Shown piece after piece: positions 8,209 through 15,972 of a stretch of DNA of 64,000 nt; position 1 is the first letter of the stretch, and each line of letters starts with the position of its first letter. This stretch comes from Pseudomonadota bacterium (GTDB taxonomy: Bacteria; Pseudomonadota; Alphaproteobacteria; Reyranellales; Reyranellaceae). Location: the NCBI GenBank assembly GCA_018240745.1, contig JAFEFF010000169.1:1-64000 (forward strand). The letters are read 5' to 3'. The translations under genes and the position numbers were made by a program. The notes beneath the pieces were generated by a model. That model was given only the letters and a program-made list of their open reading frames with translations. It was not told where the DNA came from and ran no database searches.

Positions 8209-8942
8209 GAGCGCTCGAGGTCAGCGGTCTGCAGAAGGCGTTCGGTGGGCTGCACGTTACCCGAGAGGTCAATCTGAGCGTCGATCCCGGCGAACGGCGG
8301 CTGATCATCGGCCCGAACGGCGCCGGCAAGACCACGCTGTTCAACCTGATCACCGGCGAATTGCGGCCCGATGCGGGCTCCATCTGTTTGTTCGGCCAGG
8401 AGATTGTCCGCGTCCCCAGCCGCCGGCGCGCGCATCTCGGTCTCGCCCGCACCTACCAAATCATCACGCTGTTCCAGAACGAAACGCTGTTGCACAATGT
8501 CATGTTGTCGCTGCTCGGGCTCTCCGGCCTGCGCTGGAATCCCTTTCGCCGCTTCGCCCGCCAGGCGGGACTGATCGAGGCGGGGCGGGCAGCGCTCTCG
8601 CGTGTCGGATTGCTGGACATGGCCGACCGGCCCCTCAGCGACACCTCCTACGGGGAACGCCGTCGTGTCGAGATCGCCATGGGGCTGGCGCAGAACCCGA
8701 AGGTGCTGCTGCTCGATGAGCCGTTTGCCGGCCTGTCGCTCGAGGAGCGGCGCGACGTGCAGGGGCTGCTCGCCTCGATCCCGCGTGACGTCACCATCGT
8801 GATGATCGAGCACGACATGGACGTGGCGCTGGAGTTTGCCGAGCGAATCACCGTGCTGCACTTCGGCGAGGTGATGGTGGAGGGCAGCCGGGCCGAGGTG
8901 GTGGCGCATCCCAAGACCCGGGAGATCTATCTTGGCGAATGA
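8205..8942 (+). CDS. livG: ABC transporter ATPase, LivG family
   Basis: A 245-residue ATP-binding subunit. Walker A is GPNGAGKTT at about residue 43 and Walker B is VLLLDEPFAGLS. The ABC signature is unusual (SDTSYGERRRVEIAM rather than LSGGQ), although S-Y-G-E is seen in other LivG-like proteins. ATG overlaps the livM stop. The 3' end overlaps livF by 11 bases. Confidence 0.92.
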   Translation: MRALEVSGLQKAFGGLHVTREVNLSVDPGERRLIIGPNGAGKTTLFNLITGELRPDAGSICLFGQEIVRVPSRRRAHLGLARTYQIITLFQNETLLHNVMLSLLGLSGLRWNPFRRFARQAGLIEAGRAALSRVGLLDMADRPLSDTSYGERRRVEIAMGLAQNPKVLLLDEPFAGLSLEERRDVQGLLASIPRDVTIVMIEHDMDVALEFAERITVLHFGEVMVEGSRAEVVAHPKTREIYLGE

Positions 8943-9651
8943 GGCTCTCCGGCTCGCCGATGTCGACGCATTCTACGGCGACAGCCACGTCCTGCATCGC
9001 GTTTCCTTCACCTGCGGCGAGGGCCGGCTCGTCGGCCTGCTCGGCCGCAACGGCGCCGGCAAGACCACCAGCATCAACGTGGTGATGGGCCTCCTGCGGC
9101 CACGGCGCGGCAGCGTCGCGGTCTACGGCACGCCGGTCGCCGGCCGTCCGCCCGAGGCAATCGCCGCCCAGGGCGTCGCCCTCGTGCCACAGGGCCGGCG
9201 CATCTTCCGCAGCCTGACGGTGCGCGAGAACCTCGCCGTAGCCGCACGCCGGCGCTCCGGCAATCGGCAGAACCCGTGGACTCTCGAGCGGGTGTTCGAC
9301 ACTTTCCCGCGGCTGGCCGAGCGGCGAAGGCAATATGCCGGCACTCTGTCCGGCGGCGAGCAGCAGATGTTGGCGATCGGCCGGGCGCTGATGTCGAATC
9401 CAAGAGTACTGCTCCTGGACGAGCCATCGGAGGGCTTGGCGCCGCAGATCGTCGCCGAGGTGATGGCGACGATCCGGCGCCTGAAGGAGCAGGGGCTGTC
9501 GATCCTGCTGGTCGAGCAGAATGCCAAGCTCGCCTTCGACGTCGCCGACGACATCGTCATCCTCAACAGCGGCCGGGTGGTGGTCGATGCGACGGTTGCG
9601 GTGCTCACGCGGGACAAGGTGGATTTGCACCAACATCTGGGCATCTACTGA
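8932..9651 (+). CDS. livF: ABC transporter ATPase, LivF family
   Basis: A 239-residue ATPase starting at TTG 8932, inside the end of livG, with GGGAG seven bases upstream. It has Walker A GRNGAGKTT, signature LSGGEQQMLAIGRAL and Walker B VLLLDEPSEGLAP. It completes a full LivKHMGF-type import system in one operon. A non-ATG start with overlap is a common coupling pattern in this family. Confidence 0.92.
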   Translation: MANEALRLADVDAFYGDSHVLHRVSFTCGEGRLVGLLGRNGAGKTTSINVVMGLLRPRRGSVAVYGTPVAGRPPEAIAAQGVALVPQGRRIFRSLTVRENLAVAARRRSGNRQNPWTLERVFDTFPRLAERRRQYAGTLSGGEQQMLAIGRALMSNPRVLLLDEPSEGLAPQIVAEVMATIRRLKEQGLSILLVEQNAKLAFDVADDIVILNSGRVVVDATVAVLTRDKVDLHQHLGIY

Positions 9652-9783
9652 TTCGGTCGGGCGAACAACTGAGGTAGACCCAGGGCGACGGCGCGCCGAA
9701 CCTGTCGGCCATCGTGCGGTTATTGCATTGCTCAGGGGTCATGCTGCCTCTACGATCGATCGCGGGGGTTCGGAGGACAAGAT

Positions 9784-11598
9784 TTGGCGCGCGAGCAGCG
9801 CAGGCTGGCAGCGATCCTCTTTGTAGACGCTGTGGGTTCGTCCCGGCTGATGGGTCAGGATGAGAGCGGCACCATTGCCCGACTTCTAAATCACATCAAC
9901 CAGCGTTTGGCTCCGGCTGTCGCACGGCACAGCGGACGTGTGATCAGGCTCAAGGGTGATGGCGGACTGGTCGAGTTCGCGAGCGCGGTCGATGCTCTTG
10001 CTGCTGCCATCGAGTTTCAGCAGGCGATTGCCGACGCCAATCGGAATGAGCCTGAGGAAAGGGCGATCGTATTCAGGGCTGGTCTTCATTTGGGCGACGT
10101 CATCGTCGATGGCACCGATATTTACGGCGACGACGTGAACGTGGCGGCGCGGCTCGAGACGGAGGCGCCGCCAGGCGGGATCGTCGTGTCGCGAGCCGTG
10201 CGCGATGCTGTGCACGGGCGCGTAAAGGCCAAGCTGCAACCACGAGGGGAGCTGTCGCTCAGGAATATCTTACGTCCGATACGGGCCTTCGATGTGGAAT
10301 GGACCGAACAGGATTGGCCTACCGTGCATGCGGCAACGTCGCAGGGCTCCGGCTCTTCGCAGCCGGTTCGCGCAACCTCGACGGGGTCGTCCACGCCACC
10401 ACGACTGTCCATCGTGGTTCTGCCGTTCGCCAATTTCGGTGGAAATCCGGAGCACGAATACTTCGTCGATGGCGTAACCGAGAGCCTGACCACCGACCTG
10501 TCGCGCATGAACGGGACACTGGTCATCGCCCGCAACACGGCGTTCACCTACAAGGGCAAGCCCGTCGACATCATGCAAGTCGGACGTGAATTGCAGGTGC
10601 GCTATGCTCTGGAGGGCTCCGTGCAGCGTACCAGCACGCGCTTGCGGGTCAATGTGCAGCTCATCGACACCGAAACCGGCGGACATCTGTGGGCCGAGCG
10701 CTTCGACAAACCGGTGGGCGATCTCCTCGACGTACAGGATGAAGTCGTGACCAGGCTTGCCCGGCAGCTCGGAACGCAACTGATCGGCGCCGAGGCCCGA
10801 CGGGCCGAGCGGGCGCCCGACCCGGACTCGGTGGATCTTTACTTCCAGGGCATGGCCTGGCTGAACAAGGGAAACACGCCCGACTATCTGTCGCATGCCC
10901 GCGATTATCTCGAGCGCGCCCTGGAGCTGGACCCGGGCAATATCGAGGCGTTGGTATGGGGCGCCTATGTCGATGTGTTCATGGCGTCGCTCTACGCTGG
11001 CGGCGATCGTGCAACTCGGCTGGCAGCCGGTGAGGCCGCGCTGGTCAAGGCGCTGACTCTGGCGCCCGAGCATGCCTGGGCGCACCTGTCGCTGGGGCTG
11101 GCCCAGATTCAGACCAAGCGCGCCTTGCAGGGGATCGCCGAGTGCGAAAGGGCTCTGGCGATCGACCGGAACCTTGCGCCAGCGCATGCGATGATCGGCT
11201 TGGCCAAGTTTCGCATTGGCCGTGGCGAGGAAACGCAGGCGCATGTCGAAGAGGCGTTGCGGCTCAGTCCGCGCGATTCGTTCGTCGCTGCGTGGCTGTC
11301 GATTGCGGGCGACGCCAAGCTCTTCCTCGGTAGCGACGAGGAGGCCGTTTCGTTGTTCAGCAGTGCGATCGCGCTCAACCGCAACAATCCGTACACCCAC
11401 TTCCTGCTGGCCGCGGCCCTGGCGAATCTCGGCCGGACCAGGGAGGCGAAGGACGCGGTCCAGGCGGGACTGGTGCTCAATCCCGACTTCACCATGCGCC
11501 GCTACTTAAGCGGCGCGGCCAGCGACCATCCGACCTTCCTCGCCCAACGCGAGCGCGTCGCCGCCGGGTTGCGCCAGGCGGGCGTGCCCGAAGGCTGA
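9784..11598 (+). CDS. Class III adenylate/guanylate cyclase with FlgO-like and TPR domains
   Basis: A 604-residue protein starting at TTG. Residues 5-170 are a cyclase homology domain: AILFVDAVGSSRLM has metal-ligand Asp15, LKGDGGLVEF has Asp59, and YGDDVNVAARLE carries the N119-x3-R123 pair of the catalytic pocket, so catalysis is plausible. Residues 200-320 (LSIVVLPFANFGG, FVDGVTESLTTDLSRM) match the FlgO/TolB-N-like module that often follows such domains. Residues 340-600 are TPR repeats. It is probably a cytoplasmic signalling protein. The same FlgO-TPR part recurs in the gene at 35670. Confidence 0.85.
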   Translation: MAREQRRLAAILFVDAVGSSRLMGQDESGTIARLLNHINQRLAPAVARHSGRVIRLKGDGGLVEFASAVDALAAAIEFQQAIADANRNEPEERAIVFRAGLHLGDVIVDGTDIYGDDVNVAARLETEAPPGGIVVSRAVRDAVHGRVKAKLQPRGELSLRNILRPIRAFDVEWTEQDWPTVHAATSQGSGSSQPVRATSTGSSTPPRLSIVVLPFANFGGNPEHEYFVDGVTESLTTDLSRMNGTLVIARNTAFTYKGKPVDIMQVGRELQVRYALEGSVQRTSTRLRVNVQLIDTETGGHLWAERFDKPVGDLLDVQDEVVTRLARQLGTQLIGAEARRAERAPDPDSVDLYFQGMAWLNKGNTPDYLSHARDYLERALELDPGNIEALVWGAYVDVFMASLYAGGDRATRLAAGEAALVKALTLAPEHAWAHLSLGLAQIQTKRALQGIAECERALAIDRNLAPAHAMIGLAKFRIGRGEETQAHVEEALRLSPRDSFVAAWLSIAGDAKLFLGSDEEAVSLFSSAIALNRNNPYTHFLLAAALANLGRTREAKDAVQAGLVLNPDFTMRRYLSGAASDHPTFLAQRERVAAGLRQAGVPEG

Positions 11599-11605
11599 AC
11601 GCAGG

Positions 11606-14578
11606 TTACAGCGTCTTGAGGTACTCGATCAGCGCGCGGCGCTCGTCGGGACTGAGCTTGCGCCCGATGCGGCCGGGCCGCGCCGGACCGTCATCGAATT
11701 CGTGGCCGGTGTTGAGGTTGCCGCGCCTGGAAGTATCGAATTCGAAGCCGCCATTCACTTTCGCGGACCAGCGGTAGCCCATGCGTGCCGGATCGTAGGC
11801 GCGACTGCCGAGCCAGAAGGTCTTCGGCCGCTCGGCGAACGGCGACAGCAGGGCCTCGATGTCGGGCACCGAGCCGTTGTGCAGGTAAGGCGGGGCGGCC
11901 CAAATGCCGTCGAGCGGGCGGGCCTTGTACTGGGGCTTGCCCTGGATCGCGTTCGTGCGGAACCCGTCCATCTCCCGGCGTTTTGCCTCGGGCACCGGCG
12001 GTGTCCGGGTGTCGTACCAGCGGTCCACCGTCTTTGCCACGACCTGCCTCAGCGCTTCGGCGAAGCTGTCGCTGGTGAGGCCGAGCTCCGGCGGGACGTC
12101 GACCTTGCGGTTCATCATGTCCTCGGCCTGCGCCGGGTCGGTGCCGATTTCGGAGATGGGGATCTCGTTCACCCGCAGATAGCGCTGCCCGGCATCGTTC
12201 GGCGGCAGCCACCTGTCCGATTTCCAGAAGGCTTCGCTGCGCGGCGGCGGCAGGTGGCAGTGCGCGCACTTGTCATCGTAGATCCTGGCGCCGCGCTCGG
12301 CGAGCTTGGCATCGATCGGCCCCAGGATCTCGGCTGGCCATTTCGGCGCCTGCAGCCCGTTGAAGCCCACTTTTTCGTCCGGCTGCCTGCCGGCGAGCAG
12401 CTCTTCCATTTTGAACAGGGTGTCGACCTGGACGGTCGAGCTGAACAGGGGCGCGGTCATCGGCGCGGTGCTGGATGGCGCGCCTTGCAGCAGGACCGGC
12501 GCGCCGGTGCCCAGCGCCTCGCCGGCATTGCGCACCATCGGCTGGCCGATCGAGGCGTTGTATTGCGCCCACTCGAACCAGGCCACGTCCCAGATGCGGG
12601 GATAGTGCACCGGCGCGGAGCTGCCGGCGTAGTTGCCGGGCCGGCCGAGATCGATCGCGAAGATCTGGTTGCCGATGCGGTTGAGGGCGTCGAGCCGGCC
12701 GAATCCTTCCTCGACACCATGGCTGGCGACCTTGTCGTTGAGCTCCTTGAGCTGGCCGACCCGCTTCAGCACGTCGTCGAGCTGCGCGCGCAGGGCGGCA
12801 CGCGAGGCCTCGTTGTCGTCCGATCCCAGCAGGCGGAGCGCGAAGCGGTTGAACCGGAAGTGCTCGTACCGGGTGAAGACGAGCGACAGGCCGATGGCCG
12901 TGTTCAGCTTGACGATGTCGGTCAGCGCCGGGCTGCCGTCGATCAGGATCTCGGTGTTGCCGTAGGTCAGGCGGCCGGTGTGACAGGCGGCGCAGGTGAG
13001 CCCGATCGCGCTCATCGTCCTGCCGGTCGCCGGATTGCGCCACGGCCGGCCGTCCGGCAGCAGCATCGGAGCGGTCACGCGGTCGGAGCAGGCGAAACCG
13101 ACCGGCAGACGATGCCGCCACGACGGCGATCCCGCGCCGCCGCTGTCGTAGCCGGTCGCTCCCTCCGGCTCCCGGCAGCGCCGCCAGTCGAAGGCGCCGC
13201 TTTCCGACGTCGAGGGGATGAAGCCGAAACGGTCGAGATAGCGCTGGTCGGCCAGCAAGCCGGCGGCGCCGAGCGACAGCGTCGGCTGCTCCAGCGCGAT
13301 GAACCATTCGAAGGGAACGTTGATCAGGGGCGGAAACTGCCCGCCCTGGCTCGAATGGTGGAACCACTCGCGCGCGCCCGCCGACCAGTTCTGCTGTAAC
13401 CAGACTTGCTTCTCGACCGGCGGATATTCCGGCAGCGCGACATGGACCTTCGGCCACACCACGAAAGCGCCGATCGCCAGGGCCGCGACCACTCCAGCGG
13501 CGAGGGCGCCCCCAACGATCTTCAGCGTGCGCTTCTGGACACTGAGCGCCGTGTTCGGCGGATAGGGGCTGGTCGGCTCCTGCTTGGGGACGCCCCTGAA
13601 CAGGTGGCGCACCCGCTGGCTCATGGCATAGACGGTTCGCCGGATCTCGTTGATCTGCCCCACCGGCCGGTGGTCGGGCAGGGCGTGCCACGGCGTGTAC
13701 GAAAGGTGCTCGCCATAGCGATCCTGCTCGGGCCGATTGAAGTCCTGCGCCGGAATGGTGATGACGGCCACGCGCTGGGTCGGCGTTTTCCATTCCTGCG
13801 TCGGGGTGTCGATGATCTCGGGTGTGGCGTCGTCGTAGAGCTGGACGCAGAAGTCGAACCCCGCCGGCCGACCCTCGACCACGAGATGGTTGACCATCGC
13901 CTGGCGCAGGTAGTTGCCGTGGCGCAGCTCCTCGGGGATGGGCGCCGTCATGTTGCCCGGATGGGGAACAGTGCTGTACCGGCAGATCGTGTTGCGATCC
14001 TGGCCGAAGGCGTACGGCACCTGGCTCCAGAACTGCTGCGCGAGCGGGCTGTCGGCCAGCCGGTCGTGGTAGCTGTCGACGACCTGAACGTCCTCCGGAT
14101 GGGTCTGCTTGATCCAGGCGAGCCATTTCTGCGGATGCTTGTCGGGCGGCAGGCGCGCCAGCTCGCCGACCAGGCGGGCATAGGACGACGTGTTGCGCAC
14201 GAAGAACACCGGGCCGTCGATCAGGATGAAATCGTGCGTGCCGGCCTCGGCTTCCTTCTCCAGGACCTTGCGGCCCGGCACGCCGAGCAGCTTGATCGCC
14301 ATGCCTTGCGCGCCGCGGTCCTGATCGGTGCGCTGGGGACCGTTCGAGAAGCGGATCAGCGCATCGTAGGTGGCGGGCTTGGCGAACAGCCCGACCTTGT
14401 ATTCCGGCGGGATGTCGCCCAGGACCTCGAACTTGGCCCGCACGGTGCCGTGCTGCTTGGGATGCTGGCCGCGCCGGTGAAGCCCGGTTCGCAGCGCCAT
14501 CGCCATGAGCGATACCAGCCTGATCCTGCGAACCTCGCTCGCGCGTGCCGCCGAATGCGTTTCCGTTTCCCCCGCCAT
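11606..14578 (-). CDS. Catalase-like / RoxA-like dihaem cytochrome c fusion
   Basis: A 990-residue two-part protein. Residues 1-340 resemble y4iL/SrpA-type catalase-like proteins (AKFEVLGDIPPEYKVGLF, RFSNGPQRTDQDRGAQGMAIK, SYTPWHALPDHRPVGQINEIRR). The canonical catalase proximal Tyr motif is not evident. A membrane segment follows at about 350-377. Residues 378-990 are a RoxA/dihaem-peroxidase-like cytochrome with two haem sites, CAACH at about 528 and CAHCH at about 770, ending APPYLHNGSVP and LSPDERRALIEYLKTL. The haem-c half should be periplasmic, held by the central helix. Start chosen at the ATG before AGETETHSAA. It is convergent with the cyclase gene. Confidence 0.8.
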   Translation of the reverse strand: MAGETETHSAARASEVRRIRLVSLMAMALRTGLHRRGQHPKQHGTVRAKFEVLGDIPPEYKVGLFAKPATYDALIRFSNGPQRTDQDRGAQGMAIKLLGVPGRKVLEKEAEAGTHDFILIDGPVFFVRNTSSYARLVGELARLPPDKHPQKWLAWIKQTHPEDVQVVDSYHDRLADSPLAQQFWSQVPYAFGQDRNTICRYSTVPHPGNMTAPIPEELRHGNYLRQAMVNHLVVEGRPAGFDFCVQLYDDATPEIIDTPTQEWKTPTQRVAVITIPAQDFNRPEQDRYGEHLSYTPWHALPDHRPVGQINEIRRTVYAMSQRVRHLFRGVPKQEPTSPYPPNTALSVQKRTLKIVGGALAAGVVAALAIGAFVVWPKVHVALPEYPPVEKQVWLQQNWSAGAREWFHHSSQGGQFPPLINVPFEWFIALEQPTLSLGAAGLLADQRYLDRFGFIPSTSESGAFDWRRCREPEGATGYDSGGAGSPSWRHRLPVGFACSDRVTAPMLLPDGRPWRNPATGRTMSAIGLTCAACHTGRLTYGNTEILIDGSPALTDIVKLNTAIGLSLVFTRYEHFRFNRFALRLLGSDDNEASRAALRAQLDDVLKRVGQLKELNDKVASHGVEEGFGRLDALNRIGNQIFAIDLGRPGNYAGSSAPVHYPRIWDVAWFEWAQYNASIGQPMVRNAGEALGTGAPVLLQGAPSSTAPMTAPLFSSTVQVDTLFKMEELLAGRQPDEKVGFNGLQAPKWPAEILGPIDAKLAERGARIYDDKCAHCHLPPPRSEAFWKSDRWLPPNDAGQRYLRVNEIPISEIGTDPAQAEDMMNRKVDVPPELGLTSDSFAEALRQVVAKTVDRWYDTRTPPVPEAKRREMDGFRTNAIQGKPQYKARPLDGIWAAPPYLHNGSVPDIEALLSPFAERPKTFWLGSRAYDPARMGYRWSAKVNGGFEFDTSRRGNLNTGHEFDDGPARPGRIGRKLSPDERRALIEYLKTL

Positions 14579-14874
14579 CCGCCTTGTCCCCCGTCCCGGT
14601 CGACCGTCTCGGAGAAGCCGAGGCCCGTGCAAACCACCTCCAGGGTGGAGGCATCGAAGATGGTTGGCCGGCTGCTCATTTGCCAAACCTAAGCACACGG
14701 ATTGCGTGCGAGTCTCGCGGAATGTCTCGCGGCGGCAACCGCCGAGGCGGCAAATGCGGATCGGCCGACAGATGCAGAGCGACCGCACTTTCTGCCACGG
14801 TCTCGGCTTGTGAGGGCAAGCCCTTCGCGACAATAATGACCCCAACAAGAACAAGAGACCGGGGGCGTGCGAAC

Positions 14875-15972
14875 ATGGGCAACTGGCCACACAACGCGGC
14901 GGCGGTGAAGGCCGAATGGCTCGACGGCGTGATGCGCCGCAGCGACGTGCTGTCGAACGCCAGGATCACCGGCGTCAGCTCCGCCAATCTCGGGCTGGGA
15001 GTCGGCATAATGGCCGAGGTCTCACGGCTCTCGATCACCTACGACAAGCCGGAAGAGGGCGCCCCCGCCTCCATCATCAGCAAGTTCCCGACCGCCGATC
15101 CGACCAACCTCGGCGTCGCCCGCATGCTGTTCTTCTATCCGCGCGAGGTGGCCTTCTACACCAAGCTCGCGCAGTACTCGCCGATCCGCACGCCGCGGCT
15201 GTTCCATGCCGAGCTCGACATGGCCGACCACAGCTTCGTGTTGCTGCTCGAGGACATGCGCAACACGCTGCCGGGCGATCAGGTCGCCGGCCTGACGCCG
15301 GCCCAGGCCGAGGCGGCGATCACCGCCATCGGGCGCCTGCACGGCGCGTGGTGGGGCAAGGTCGACTCGGGCGAGATGGACGCGCTGTTCGATTTCCGCA
15401 ATCCCGACTACTGCATGGCCGTGCAGGGCGGCTACCAGGGCTTCCTTGCTCCATCGCTCAGCAACTTCTCCGATTGCTACAGCGACTACACCAGGAAGAC
15501 GGCGGAAGCGCTGGCGCCGGTCGCGGCCCAGGTGGTCAAGGAGCTGTCCTCGGGCATGCGCAGCTTCCTCCATGGCGACTATCGTGCCGACAACCTGCTG
15601 TTCGGGCCGTCGCTGGGGGCCGACGGCATCGCCGCCGTCGACTGGCAGATCTCCGGCCGCGGCGGGCCGCTCTATGATGTGGCCTACCTGATCTGCAACA
15701 GCGTGCCCACGGCCTACCGGCACCAGGCGGAGAAGGCCCTGCTGCGGCGCTACCACGACACCCTCCTCCAGATGGGCGTGACCGGCTTCAGCTTCGACGA
15801 TTGCTGGGAAGCCTACCGTTTCGCGGTCCTGTGCGGCCTGTTCGTCGCCGTCTTCACCACCGGCGGCATGGACGTGGGCAATCAGCGCGGGCTCGAGATG
15901 GTGCGGGCCGTCGCCCGCCGGGTCGATGCCGCGGTGAGCGAGCTGAAGGTCGCCGACCTGCTGCCCAGGTGA
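14875..15972 (+). CDS. Aminoglycoside/ecdysteroid-kinase-like phosphotransferase
   Basis: A 365-residue kinase-fold protein. The catalytic loop is HGDYRADNLLF at about residue 233 (His233, Asp235, Asn240), followed by the metal-binding AVDWQ at about 256. The N-terminal half (LGLGVGIMAEVSRL, YPREVAFYTKL) is typical of EcKinase/APH-like families that phosphorylate small hydroxylated molecules. Its substrate is unknown. Its stop directly abuts the GTG of the downstream patatin gene, so the two are probably co-translated. Confidence 0.78.
   Translation: MGNWPHNAAAVKAEWLDGVMRRSDVLSNARITGVSSANLGLGVGIMAEVSRLSITYDKPEEGAPASIISKFPTADPTNLGVARMLFFYPREVAFYTKLAQYSPIRTPRLFHAELDMADHSFVLLLEDMRNTLPGDQVAGLTPAQAEAAITAIGRLHGAWWGKVDSGEMDALFDFRNPDYCMAVQGGYQGFLAPSLSNFSDCYSDYTRKTAEALAPVAAQVVKELSSGMRSFLHGDYRADNLLFGPSLGADGIAAVDWQISGRGGPLYDVAYLICNSVPTAYRHQAEKALLRRYHDTLLQMGVTGFSFDDCWEAYRFAVLCGLFVAVFTTGGMDVGNQRGLEMVRAVARRVDAAVSELKVADLLPR

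Noticed and set aside
14579-14890. In-frame N-terminal extension of the catalase-cytochrome fusion
   Set aside because: The extra 104 residues are low-complexity, Arg/Cys-rich and do not match catalase-like N-termini, whereas the ATG at 14578 leads directly into the family.
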